Below are positions 54,193-61,799 of a stretch of DNA of 64,000 nucleotides, in pieces. The first letter of the stretch is position 1; the number at the start of each line of letters is the position of its first letter. This stretch comes from Anaerolineae bacterium (lineage in GTDB: Bacteria; Chloroflexota; Anaerolineae; Aggregatilineales; Phototrophicaceae), in assembly GCA_022824465.1 (NCBI GenBank), contig JAJDZV010000004.1:833349-897348 (forward strand), written 5' to 3'. The position numbers and the translations under genes are program-made. Below the pieces are notes generated by a model, which was not told the origin of the DNA, ran no database searches, and worked only from the letters and a program-made list of their open reading frames with translations.

Positions 54193-54726
54193 ATGAACGT
54201 CGAAACCGCGCAACGCCGTTGGGAACAGGAATACAAGCCGTCAATCCAACTCTTGATAGACAATGGCGACACAAGCTACCGTCCAGCCATGATTTTGATC
54301 TTCTGCGCAATTGAACACGCGTATCGAGCAATACATGGAATTCCAGAGAAGAAACTCCGCATTGAAGATGCTATACGTTGGGCAATGCCATATTATTCAA
54401 CTGACGAGTTGAAGGAGAGATTTACCAACTGGCACGACCCCAATATGAAAATCAAGAAAGACGTTGATCGAATAAGGCAATCCATGTTCAACGCCTTGAA
54501 ACATCATGGCATGGAGGAAGACGGAATTCTCATCAGAGAAGGACACCTCGGTTTCTACTCGTCACTGGTCGTTTGCGATGCGAACAGTGGCGAAGAAGAG
54601 TCCAGGACAGATACATTCTATATTCAGCCGCTGTGGAGATTCTGCGCTACACGGCTAGATTCAGAATATCGGCGTGTGATCAATGATAGTGTTGAATCTG
54701 CCACTCCCAAAGTCAGCGGGATTTGA
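54193..54726 (+). CDS. Uncharacterised protein of the accessory island
   Basis: 177 residues from MNVETAQRRWEQ; low GC compared with neighbours. Helical N-terminal half (RPAMILIFCAIEHAYRAIHG) with no catalytic motif recognised. It lies 44 bases after the restriction-modification fusion on the same strand, with a repeat run between. It may be an accessory to the restriction system or an independent acquisition. Confidence 0.6.
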   Translation: MNVETAQRRWEQEYKPSIQLLIDNGDTSYRPAMILIFCAIEHAYRAIHGIPEKKLRIEDAIRWAMPYYSTDELKERFTNWHDPNMKIKKDVDRIRQSMFNALKHHGMEEDGILIREGHLGFYSSLVVCDANSGEEESRTDTFYIQPLWRFCATRLDSEYRRVINDSVESATPKVSGI

Positions 54727-54790
54727 CTCAAATGAACTTATGTGCTAAAGTGTCCAATAGGAAAGAATATTGAAAGCGGAGATACGAGTA

Positions 54791-54973
54791 GTGGCAAAAC
54801 TACAAAAGCCTGGTCAGATATCAGCAAAACCTGGTGAATACACAGAAAGAGGCAAACGTGGTGGGAAAGTGCCCAACGCTCGTCAAGTTACGATTGAAGT
54901 CGGTGACAAACCGCTGCCTCCGACGCAGGAGGCAGGGCGTAAATGGGAAAGAATCGGCCCGCCTAAGCCATAA
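54791..54973 (+). CDS. YjzC-like small protein
   Basis: 60 residues from GTG (GGAG about ten bases upstream). The pattern KPGQISAKPGEYTERGKRGGK followed by QVTIEVGDKPLPPT and a final W.R resembles the small YjzC family (kPGqkaP..G.Y.e.G..G........v....Gd.fP). The sequence is basic and low in hydrophobic residues. A TTG start at 54770 is possible but has no good ribosome-binding site. Function unknown. Confidence 0.5.
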   Translation: MAKLQKPGQISAKPGEYTERGKRGGKVPNARQVTIEVGDKPLPPTQEAGRKWERIGPPKP

Positions 54974-55009
54974 ATCTACCTGTCGATTCGCGCGGGAGAT
55001 ATACGCATA

Positions 55010-55219
55010 ATGGCAACCGAAATAACGAATGAGACTCTACAGCCGCCAGCAAATCTGAGCGAAAGGGTAGCTCGATTGGAAGGCGCATATCCTCACTTGG
55101 CGACGAAGGCGGACTTGCAGGCCATGCAAGCCACGCTGATTAAGTGGATCGTGGGCACGGGCATTGGGCTATTCATCGCGACGATAGCGGCGCTGCAAGT
55201 ATTTCTGCCTGCGTCCTGA
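55010..55219 (+). CDS. Small coiled-coil/single-helix membrane protein
   Basis: 69 residues. Residues ~18-42 form a short heptad segment (LSERVARLEGAYPHLATKAD) like that of XhlA/DUF1640 proteins, followed by one membrane helix (WIVGTGIGLFIATIAALQVF). GGGAG lies ~12 bases upstream. Such proteins occur in phage lysis cassettes and as chromosomal genes; context here is an island with phage remnants. Confidence 0.65.
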   Translation: MATEITNETLQPPANLSERVARLEGAYPHLATKADLQAMQATLIKWIVGTGIGLFIATIAALQVFLPAS

Positions 55220-55250
55220 TCGCCCGCCATCACAAAGCGCGAAGGGTATT

Positions 55251-55283
55251 TCTCTGTGCCCTCTGCGCCTCTGTGATGAATCC
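55251..55283. repeat. CACAGAGG-type dispersed repeat, inverted
   Basis: TCTCTGTGCCCTCTGCGCCT followed by CTGTGATGAATCC, the reverse-strand version of the run after sthA. Confidence 0.6.
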
Positions 55284-55320
55284 TCCTGCGAATAGGCATT
55301 TTGTCATTCCGAATACCCTA

Positions 55321-55329
55321 TGGTATGCT
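55321..55329 (+). promoter_or_regulatory. Extended -10 of the toxin-antitoxin pair
   Basis: TGGTATGCT, about 53 bases upstream of the antitoxin ATG. Confidence 0.35.
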
Positions 55330-55381
55330 CAGCCTAACTCGGCGAAAGCCTGAGTATCCATGCTCGAGAGGAGCGCCCCGC

Positions 55382-55600
55382 ATGACAAACCCCAACCCAT
55401 TACCCAAAGCGTCCGCGCCGCAGCAGCTTGAAGAAACCGAGCTCGAAGAACTCACCCCCGCCCAGGCGGAGTTCATGGAAGACTTGCGCATCAGTCTGAT
55501 ACAGATGAAGAATGGCGAAGTGATGCCTGCTCTTGAAGCTCTACGCGAGATTGAGCGCGAGATCGAGTTTGAAGAAAATGGAAGTCGTCCTGACGCCTAA
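55382..55600 (+). CDS. Putative antitoxin
   Basis: 72 residues, acidic and helical (QLEETELEELTPAQAEFMEDL, MPALEALREIEREIEFEE), from ATG after GAGAGGA. It overlaps the downstream RelE/ParE-like gene by 23 bases, the classic antitoxin-first arrangement. It has no clear ribbon-helix-helix or AbrB motif; the N-terminal PNPLPKASAPQQ is low complexity. Assignment rests on position and partner. Confidence 0.6.
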   Translation: MTNPNPLPKASAPQQLEETELEELTPAQAEFMEDLRISLIQMKNGEVMPALEALREIEREIEFEENGSRPDA

Positions 55601-55910
55601 GTTCCGATCCACCGTCAAGAAGTTAAGACGCCGCTATCGCAATGTCACACAAGATTTTACTGGTCTGGTTCAAGACTTGCGGTGTGGCTATACGCCAGGT
55701 GACAGACTCCAGGATGTGGGCGGGGCGGAAGTCTACAAAGTTCGACTTCAAAATACTTCCGCCCGCTTGAGCAAGCGCGATGGCTTTCGAGTGGTTTACC
55801 ACGTTGGTGAGACGGCAATTACGTTGCTGGTGATATGCCAGAAGCCCCGATGCGCCGATGTCCAACCCGTGCGAATCCGTCAGTTGATGAACGAGCTAAG
55901 CTTGACCTAG
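55578..55910 (+). CDS. RelE/ParE-fold toxin
   Basis: 110 residues from ATG inside the preceding gene. The fold markers are MEVVLTPKFRSTVKKLRRRYRN, the basic helix of RelE proteins, and YKVRLQNTSARLSKRDGFRVVYHVGETAITLLVI, the central beta-sheet. RelE-type proteins cleave mRNA on the ribosome, ParE-type poison gyrase; which one applies cannot be told. Ends with TAG, showing that TAG is used as a real stop nearby. Confidence 0.75.
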   Translation: MEVVLTPKFRSTVKKLRRRYRNVTQDFTGLVQDLRCGYTPGDRLQDVGGAEVYKVRLQNTSARLSKRDGFRVVYHVGETAITLLVICQKPRCADVQPVRIRQLMNELSLT

Positions 55911-55913
55911 CCA

Positions 55914-55937
55914 CTCTCTGCGCCCTCTGTGGTGAAT
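55914..55937. repeat. CACAGAGG-type dispersed repeat, inverted
   Basis: TCTCTGCGCCCTCTGTGGTG directly after the toxin gene stop codon. Confidence 0.6.
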
Positions 55938-56080
55938 CCAACCCCTCCCCCCAACCCCCTCCCCGAAGCATCAGGGAGGGGAGCGCCAACAGCGTGATAG
56001 TCTTGTCAAATGGAAACTGCGCATAAGCAGGCAAGTCTCCCCTTGACGCGTCGGGGGGAGATTTAGAGGGGGGTTAAAGC
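55938..56080. repeat. C/G-rich intergenic repeat block
   Basis: Contains AACCCCTCCCCCCAACCCCC with a hairpin (CCCCTCCC ... GGGAGGGG, 55953-55981), then a second unit from 56033 (AAGTCTCCCCTTGACGCGTC ... TTAGAGGGGGGTTAAAGCCCC) running into the end of the portal gene. The second unit recurs, with an insert, inside the portal coding sequence at 56279-56360. Confidence 0.7.
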
Positions 56081-57516
56081 CCCGCCCTCACACCCGCAAA
56101 CACACGCTTCACCGCCTCCCGATCACCCGCGAACATCAACCCAGCGCTGACCTCGAAGGCCAACTCGTCCGGCACCGCGCTTACCTCGAAGGGACGCCCC
56201 CGCTCCTCCCGATCCAGCCGATTCAAGGCGAAACGTTCCCACTGCGCCAACTCATTTTCAACCGCCGACTTGGTGTTTGAAGTCTCCCCCTGTCCTGACG
56301 GGGATTCTGCCCCCCGTGAGGCGGGGGGACCGAGGGGGGGCATTAGAGGGGGGTGAAAATCCCCACCCACAGCCACATCCCCCCAGGCCACCGGCGGCAG
56401 CTGAAAATAGCGCTCGCGAAGCTCATTGATGCTCAGCAGCGGATAAGCCGTGCGAATCTCCGCCAGCCGCGCCTGCGTATCGGTCGGGCGGATGTCATCG
56501 AACTCGGCGATCAAGTCCCCGCCGTAAAATGGCAGCAGCTCAGCGCTGACCTTCTGCGCCAGCCGCACCAGCTTGGGATAAAGCGCTCGCTCGATGAATT
56601 GCCGCTCGGCGACCTTAGCGTTGGCTTCGGTGGCGTTCTCGCTGATCAAGCCGACCGGGATACCGAAGATATTGAGGATTTCGTCCCGCTGCGCCTTGCG
56701 CCCCTCGAGGAAATCGAGGTCCGTATGGCTCAAGCCGATGTGCTGCCATTCGATATTGCCGCCGCGCAGGAATGCCGTCCGCCGCGCCTCGCCGCCGTAG
56801 TGCCGGCGCCACTCCTGTTTGACGCGCTCGAAGTCGCTATCGTTGATGTAGTCCTTGATGCTGACGATGCCGGCCGGCACGCCCTTGTCCTGGCCGAAGG
56901 TGTTGCGATTCCAGTCGGCCATGTGCCGGTCGCTGAGCACGGCGCTGCGAGCGGCCGCGATCGGCGACAGACCGTAGAAGTCGTTGCTCGGGTGCCAGCG
57001 GCGGAAATGCACGACCTCGATGGCGTCCAGCGGGATGTATTGCCCATCTATCTCGTAGAGATAACCGGCCACAACGCGCGTCGCATCGGGCACGATCGTG
57101 ACGCGGTCGGGGCGCAGCACCCAGATCTCGCGCGGGCGCCCACTCGAATCGCCAGCGAGATACCAGTAGGCGTTGCCCTGCAATTCGAGCGAGCCGATGG
57201 TCTGCTCAAGCAGCTCAAAGCCGCTGGTCAGCGGGTTGGGCTGGCTGAGCAACTGCTCCAGCGGATGGTTGTTAACGCCGATGCGCTTTTCGCCCTCAAG
57301 CTGGAAGACGCGCAATGGCACGAGGGCGCCCGCTTCGGCGATGCGATTGATGGCGATATAGACCCAGGGCGACTCTTCGTAGACGCGGCTGGAATTGAGG
57401 TCAATTGGCGGACCGAGCTGGTAGCGGTTGTGCGTCGCCACCGCTTCAATATGGGGCGCGCGTTTGCGCAGGCGATTGCCCCGGGCGCTGAATAGATTGC
57501 CGAGCCAGTTGAACAT
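56074..57516 (-). CDS. HK97-type phage portal protein
   Basis: 480 residues. Portal-family features: SRVYEESPWVYIAINRIAEA, PLEQLLSQPNPLTSGFELLE, LQGNAYWYLAGDSSG, WVLRPDRVTIVPD, EVVHFRRWHPSNDFYGLSPI and DILNIFGIP-type EILNIFGIPVGLI. The portal forms the dodecameric DNA-entry ring of tailed-phage heads. No terminase, protease or major capsid gene adjoins it, so it is solitary. Near residue 390-415 a Pro-rich insert (PPLMPPLGPPASRGAESPSG) is encoded by a dispersed C/G-rich repeat in frame. The open frame remains intact. Start ATG with AAGGAG 9 bases upstream. Confidence 0.85.
   Translation of the reverse strand: MFNWLGNLFSARGNRLRKRAPHIEAVATHNRYQLGPPIDLNSSRVYEESPWVYIAINRIAEAGALVPLRVFQLEGEKRIGVNNHPLEQLLSQPNPLTSGFELLEQTIGSLELQGNAYWYLAGDSSGRPREIWVLRPDRVTIVPDATRVVAGYLYEIDGQYIPLDAIEVVHFRRWHPSNDFYGLSPIAAARSAVLSDRHMADWNRNTFGQDKGVPAGIVSIKDYINDSDFERVKQEWRRHYGGEARRTAFLRGGNIEWQHIGLSHTDLDFLEGRKAQRDEILNIFGIPVGLISENATEANAKVAERQFIERALYPKLVRLAQKVSAELLPFYGGDLIAEFDDIRPTDTQARLAEIRTAYPLLSINELRERYFQLPPVAWGDVAVGGDFHPPLMPPLGPPASRGAESPSGQGETSNTKSAVENELAQWERFALNRLDREERGRPFEVSAVPDELAFEVSAGLMFAGDREAVKRVFAGVRAGL
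56279..56360. repeat. C/G-rich repeat inserted in the portal coding sequence
   Basis: AAGTCTCCCCCTGTCCTGAC at one end and ATTAGAGGGGGGTGAAAATC at the other match the intergenic unit at 56033-56080; the middle is GGGG-rich. It is in frame with the portal gene and adds ~27 residues of Pro/Gly/Ser. Confidence 0.7.
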
Positions 57517-57922
57517 GGTCTGCTCCTTGCATGCGGTTTAGGCGCAAGCTATCACGCCGCCGAAATTCAAAGGCGACTAAATGTTCTCGTATTGGAAAAT
57601 TCTAACCAAACGGAGACCGGTGGGGCCCATTTATGACGAAATCGTTTGGGAAAACCAACAGGCCGTCCCAACAGCTGCGCGGGCGTCGTCGCGTCCAGCG
57701 CGAACCGAAACCGACGGCTACATATATGGCGAATTCTGTAGGGGCGACTCGGTGAGCCGCCCGCTTGCGCCGTCCTCTGCGGATCATTTTTTCGCATGAC
57801 CGACTTGGACTCGCTTCTGCGAACAGGCCGCTCAGCAACCCAGATTCAAGGCGCGGACGACATCAACGACAAGCGGCACGCAGCGCTAAAGCAGGCGCGC
57901 GTCAATCACCAGCCGACGCGTC
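57517..57922. other. Intergenic region with repeats upstream of the portal gene
   Basis: Contains the shared upstream element (57566-57582), and a second dispersed-type hairpin TGTAGGGGCGACTCGGTGAG ... CCGCCC (57737-57762). A 50-codon frame from ATG at 57797 (MTDLDSLLRTGRSATQIQG) has no ribosome-binding site or family and runs into the FHA gene, so it is not called. Confidence 0.45.
57566..57613 (-). repeat. Conserved upstream element, copy 2
   Basis: TTCAAAGGCGACTAAAT (57566-57582) identical to 33833-33849, with weaker similarity beyond. It lies 49 bases upstream of the portal start, nearly the same distance as at the other locus. Confidence 0.7.
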
Positions 57923-58744
57923 TTAGGGACAGGTATGCAATTCGATAGCCACGATGACATCGCTGAGCAGCGGCACTTCGCACCAAAGATTGAGCACATC
58001 GATCACCGTCAGCGCGACGCCGATGAAGCAGACGAAGACCAGCACAAAAAACACGAAGCAGCCCAGGATCAGCCAGGGCGATGTGCCGCCGCTTTCTTCG
58101 CGCGCGGCATAGGGATCGTAGTCGTAGCCGGGCGGCGCCTGCTGCTGCGGATAGCCGGGCGCCTGAGGATAGTAGCCGGGCGGCGGTTGCTGGCCGGGCG
58201 CCTGCTCGGCGTACGGCGGATATGCCGGCTGCTGCTGCGCATAGGCGTCGGCGCCAGGCGCGGCGTAGGGGTCGGCTGGCGTCGGCGGCGTGCCTTGCAA
58301 GCCATATTCGCTCGGCGGCGGCGTATAGGCGGGCGGCGGCGCGGGCATTTCCGCCGGCTGAGCAGATGGCGGCGGCGTAGGCGTGGGCGTGCCCGGCGCG
58401 GATGCGGCGCTCGGCGCGGACGCTTGGGCGCCATGATACACCTCTAGCGCCAGCGTAACCGTCTCGCCCAGCCCGATCATGTCGCCATTCTGCAGCGGCG
58501 TCACGCCCGATACGCGCTTGCCGTTGACGAAGGTGCCGTTGGTCGAGCCGAGGTCTTCGATGGTCATCGTGTCGCCGGAGCGCATGAGCCGCAAGTGGTG
58601 GCGGCTGGTCTCGCGGTCGTTGATGACGATATCGTTGGTGATATCGCGTCCCAGCGTGGTGACTTCCTTAGTAATTTCAAAAGCCTGGTTGGGCTGGGGA
58701 CCCCGGCGCGCCACCAAACGGAAGTTATCGGATTGCTGCATCAT
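57923..58744 (-). CDS. Membrane-anchored FHA-domain protein with Pro/Gln-rich linker
   Basis: 273 residues. FHA domain at ~10-95 (TTLGRDITNDIVINDRETSR, GSTNGTFVNGKRV), then a Pro/Ala/Gln/Tyr-rich linker (~105-215, PPPGYYPQAPGYPQQQAPPG), and one C-terminal helix (WLILGCFVFFVLVFVCFIGV). The domain binds phosphothreonine; the protein should sit in the membrane with the FHA in the cytoplasm. Two Mets begin the frame; either may be used. Probably part of a Ser/Thr kinase signalling circuit with the double-FHA protein at 14734, though no kinase is in the window. Confidence 0.9.
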   Translation of the reverse strand: MMQQSDNFRLVARRGPQPNQAFEITKEVTTLGRDITNDIVINDRETSRHHLRLMRSGDTMTIEDLGSTNGTFVNGKRVSGVTPLQNGDMIGLGETVTLALEVYHGAQASAPSAASAPGTPTPTPPPSAQPAEMPAPPPAYTPPPSEYGLQGTPPTPADPYAAPGADAYAQQQPAYPPYAEQAPGQQPPPGYYPQAPGYPQQQAPPGYDYDPYAAREESGGTSPWLILGCFVFFVLVFVCFIGVALTVIDVLNLWCEVPLLSDVIVAIELHTCP

Positions 58745-58965
58745 TCCCTCCTCGGTCAGCGAGCCGGCCGGCCTCGCCTGGCGTCAACCTTGCCTGCAGG
58801 CGAGCCGGACGGCTGCCCTACAGACTGATTCAGGGTTTCCCGCGGCGCGCCGGCTACAGTCATCCTGTGCCGCGCCAGCGCTTCCTGGGACATTAACATT
58901 GCATTATACCGCGTTTTGCCAAAATTCAAGAACTCGCATCGCCCAACGCTCGCGAAGACGCCGAG

Positions 58966-59892
58966 CTAGGCGGGCAGCCAAAGGCCAAGGAAGGCGACGC
59001 CGTCCACCCACTTGCCGTCTACGGCGATCTCCCAATGCAGATGCGGTCCGCTGCTGCGGCCCGTGTTGCCGCTGCTGCCGATGATCTGCCCAGCCGCCAC
59101 CGTCTGACCCGCCGCGACCAGCAGATCGGCGAAATGCGCATAACCCGAATATATGCCCAGCCCGTGGTCGATAAGCGCGTAGTTTCCCCGGATCTCGAGC
59201 CGGCCGGCAAATACGACCGCGCCGGCCGCCATCGCCCGCACCGGCGATCCGCGCGGCGCCCTCTGATCCCAACCGGTATGCCGCGTCTGGCGCGCGCCAT
59301 TCAAAACGCGAAAGCTGCCGAAGGGCGAGGTCAGCGGGGCGTCCAGCGGCAGCTCAAATCCGGAGGCGTCCCACAGCGGCTCGGCCGAAGCGCCCGCGGT
59401 GAGCGCCGCCAGCATCTCCAGCTCGTCGTTCTCCACCTCTACGCTCGCCAGATAAGCGCGATCGGCCGGCAAGTCGAATTCTTGCAGTATGAAGCCAGCG
59501 CCCTCTACTGGCACATCGCGCGCGAAGCTGACGGCGTCTTCCACGCGTTGGACGGTGACCGTCAGCTCATAGGTTCCCGGCCGCTCGTTCATGCCAAGGG
59601 CGACCAGCGCATGCCATTCGCCGTCATCCAGCCTGAAGAAGCGCCCGGCCTCATCGCGCAAGACATAACTGGCTAACACGATGCCGGCGCCGCGCAAGCG
59701 CAGCAGTCCGCTGCCTCCCGGCCTCAAAGACGCGAAATACAGATCCAGGCGAATGCCGTCGCTGGTCATGCTGCTGGTTGACACTGGCGGCGGCGCCCCC
59801 TGAAAAAGTGGCGGAAGCTCGCTCTGAGCCGAGGCGGCGCCAACAAGCAGGCACAGGCCAACCAAAAGCCCAAAGCGTATTAGGGACCGCAT
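58966..59892 (-). CDS. Secreted M23-family (LytM) metallopeptidase
   Basis: 308 residues. Signal peptide (MRSLIRFGLLVGLCLLVGAASA), an N-terminal beta-rich domain (~30-165), then the LytM domain: LTSPFGSFRVLNG, RHTGWDQRAPRGSPV with the zinc ligands His and Asp, and SSGPHLHWEIAVDG with the His-x-His pair. The family cuts peptidoglycan cross-bridges or acts as a lytic regulator. ATG at 59892 was chosen (AAGGG nine bases upstream). Confidence 0.9.
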   Translation of the reverse strand: MRSLIRFGLLVGLCLLVGAASAQSELPPLFQGAPPPVSTSSMTSDGIRLDLYFASLRPGGSGLLRLRGAGIVLASYVLRDEAGRFFRLDDGEWHALVALGMNERPGTYELTVTVQRVEDAVSFARDVPVEGAGFILQEFDLPADRAYLASVEVENDELEMLAALTAGASAEPLWDASGFELPLDAPLTSPFGSFRVLNGARQTRHTGWDQRAPRGSPVRAMAAGAVVFAGRLEIRGNYALIDHGLGIYSGYAHFADLLVAAGQTVAAGQIIGSSGNTGRSSGPHLHWEIAVDGKWVDGVAFLGLWLPA

Positions 59893-60000
59893 ACACAAAC
59901 GCCCTTCAGTCCCGCGCCATCACAAGCTGACGTTCAACGGTCAAATGCCCTTTGCCGCGATGGAGGCGCGTGATGGCCTAGCGCGGCGACAGCCGGCCGA

Positions 60001-60489
60001 CTACTCGCTGCTATCAGCCGCAGCGCGCATCTCCGCCAGATGACGCGCCTCATGCGCGCCGCAAGCCTGCAAAGCCTCAATGAGATTGTAGTCTTGAAAG
60101 AACGGATTGCTGAATTGCGCCTCCATCAGCGAAAGCGGAAATGCCAGCACCACGCCGCGCAAGCGTCCGCGCGCGCTTTCCCACTCCGCCAGCAGCGCCT
60201 GCCAACTGTGCCCCGCCTTATCGCGCCGCCGCAATTCGTAGAGTGCCGCCACCGACGCCTGGCCGCGCAGATCAACCGAGAAAGGCTCGCCCTCAATGGC
60301 GCAGCGCAGCGCCCGGATCATATCGGTCTCCAGCGCGGTGAGGTGGATGATCAGATCGCGCGCCGTCCAATCGGAGTCGGCATGGACGCGCACCGACGGC
60401 GAAAGCGTCTCGACGAACGCGCGCGCCCGCGACCGCCGCTCGTCCAGGTCCCCGACCAGGTCGCGTTTGACCCGCCCAAGCTGGTTCAT
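60001..60489 (-). CDS. DinB-fold protein
   Basis: 162 residues from MNQLGRVKRD, with GGAGG upstream. WTARDLIIHLTALETDM carries the first ligand histidine (His49), and GAHEARHLAEMR near residue 148 supplies the further pair, the three-His metal site of the DinB/ClbS family. Thiol transferase or hydrolase activity is possible; no function is assigned. It is only distantly similar to the DinB-fold protein at 10547. Confidence 0.75.
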   Translation of the reverse strand: MNQLGRVKRDLVGDLDERRSRARAFVETLSPSVRVHADSDWTARDLIIHLTALETDMIRALRCAIEGEPFSVDLRGQASVAALYELRRRDKAGHSWQALLAEWESARGRLRGVVLAFPLSLMEAQFSNPFFQDYNLIEALQACGAHEARHLAEMRAAADSSE

Positions 60490-60592
60490 TTGGCGCCCCT
60501 CCGCTCCCCCTGCCAATAATCTTAACCGATAACAGCCCGGAATAGGCGGTATTCCTGCGATTTGCGCTGCCTTCCGCCTCTCCGCAGAGGAG

Positions 60593-60601
60593 TGGTATAC
60601 T
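60593..60601 (+). promoter_or_regulatory. Extended -10 promoter of the M20 peptidase gene
   Basis: TGGTATACT, 35 bases before the ATG at 60637; AAGGA lies in the leader. Confidence 0.5.
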
Positions 60602-60636
60602 GTCCCGATGCCATCCCAATCAAGGATCTACTATCC

Positions 60637-61779
60637 ATGAGCGCAACCGCCAACCGACGCCTGCTGACCTATTTGCGCGAGCGCGCCGACGACATGACAG
60701 CCGACTTGCGCCGCTTTATCGATTTGGAATCGCCCACCTTGCGCAAAGCGGCGGTCGACAAATTCGGCCGCGCCCTGACCGAGGAGTTGCGCGCCCTGGA
60801 CGCTGCTGTCGAAGTCATACCCAAAGCCGAGGCCGGCGATGTCATTCGGGCGCGTTGGAACCCCGGACCGGGCGGCGTCGCCATCCTCAGCCACATGGAT
60901 ACGGTCTGGGAAGTCGGCACAGTGGCGCAACGGCCCACGCGCATCGACGGCGACCGCCTTTACGGCGTCGGCGCGATGGACATGAAAGGCGGAATCGTAA
61001 TTGCCCTCTGGGCGCTGCGTGCCCTGCGCGCGCTCGATCTCTTCCCGACGCAGCCGATCACCTACCTGCTCAACTCCGACGAAGAAACCGGCAGCCGCCA
61101 TTCCAGCCGCGAAATCAAAGCCGAGGCGCTCGCGCATAATGTCGTCTTCGTCACCGAGCCGCCGCAGGATGGCGCCTACAAAACGCAGCGCAAAGGCGTC
61201 AGCCATTACACCATCACCGTCAAAGGACGCGCCGCTCATTCCGGCGCCGACCACGCCCGCGGCGTCAACGCGATTGAGGAAATGGCGCATCAGATCCTGG
61301 CGGTGCAAGCCATGACCGATTACACCATCGGCACGACCGCCAACGTCGGCGTGATCAGCGGCGGGACCCGCCCCAATGTGGTGCCGGCGGAAGCCCAGGT
61401 CGAAATCAACGTGCGCGCGACCACCAAAGTAAATCAGCAAGCGGTTCACCATCAGATCATCAGCCTGAAGCCTTGCCACCCGGAAGCCGAGCTAATCATA
61501 GACGGCGGGATAGGCGTGCCGCCGATGGAACGTACGCCGGAGATCGCAGCGCTCTTCAAACGCGCGCAAGCCCTGGCGGCGGCGATGGGCATTGCGCTGG
61601 AAGAAGGCAGCACCGGCGGCGGCTCCGACGGCAATATGACAGCCGCCCTCGGCGTGCCCACCCTGGATGGCATGGGCATCGTCGGCGACGGCGGCCATGC
61701 GGTGAACGAATACGGCGAAATCTCCTCAATGCCCGAGCGCGCGGCCATCATGGCGGCGATGCTGCGCGAGCGACTGTAA
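60637..61779 (+). CDS. M20-family zinc peptidase (carboxypeptidase G2/ArgE-like)
   Basis: 380 residues. Zinc site residues: ILSHMDTVWEVG (His, Asp), GAMDMKGGIV (bridging Asp), LLNSDEETGSRHSS (catalytic Glu and ligand), VTEPP (ligand Glu) and GDGGHAVNEYGE (ligand His). The dimerisation domain (~185-290) has the GRAAHSGAD and GTRPNVVPAEAQ segments. The family hydrolyses C-terminal glutamate or N-acyl amino acids. Start at MSATANRR. The next gene begins 20 bases after the stop, suggesting a shared transcript. Confidence 0.9.
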   Translation: MSATANRRLLTYLRERADDMTADLRRFIDLESPTLRKAAVDKFGRALTEELRALDAAVEVIPKAEAGDVIRARWNPGPGGVAILSHMDTVWEVGTVAQRPTRIDGDRLYGVGAMDMKGGIVIALWALRALRALDLFPTQPITYLLNSDEETGSRHSSREIKAEALAHNVVFVTEPPQDGAYKTQRKGVSHYTITVKGRAAHSGADHARGVNAIEEMAHQILAVQAMTDYTIGTTANVGVISGGTRPNVVPAEAQVEINVRATTKVNQQAVHHQIISLKPCHPEAELIIDGGIGVPPMERTPEIAALFKRAQALAAAMGIALEEGSTGGGSDGNMTAALGVPTLDGMGIVGDGGHAVNEYGEISSMPERAAIMAAMLRERL

Positions 61780-61799
61780 CGCGCCGGGCTGGCGAGCCA

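Noticed and set aside
56353..57495. 380-codon plus-strand frame over the portal gene
   Set aside because: Antisense of a recognised portal protein, no ribosome-binding site.
57797..57949. Short frame MTDLDSLLRTGRSATQIQG downstream of the portal spacer
   Set aside because: No ribosome-binding site, overlaps the FHA gene on the other strand, no family.
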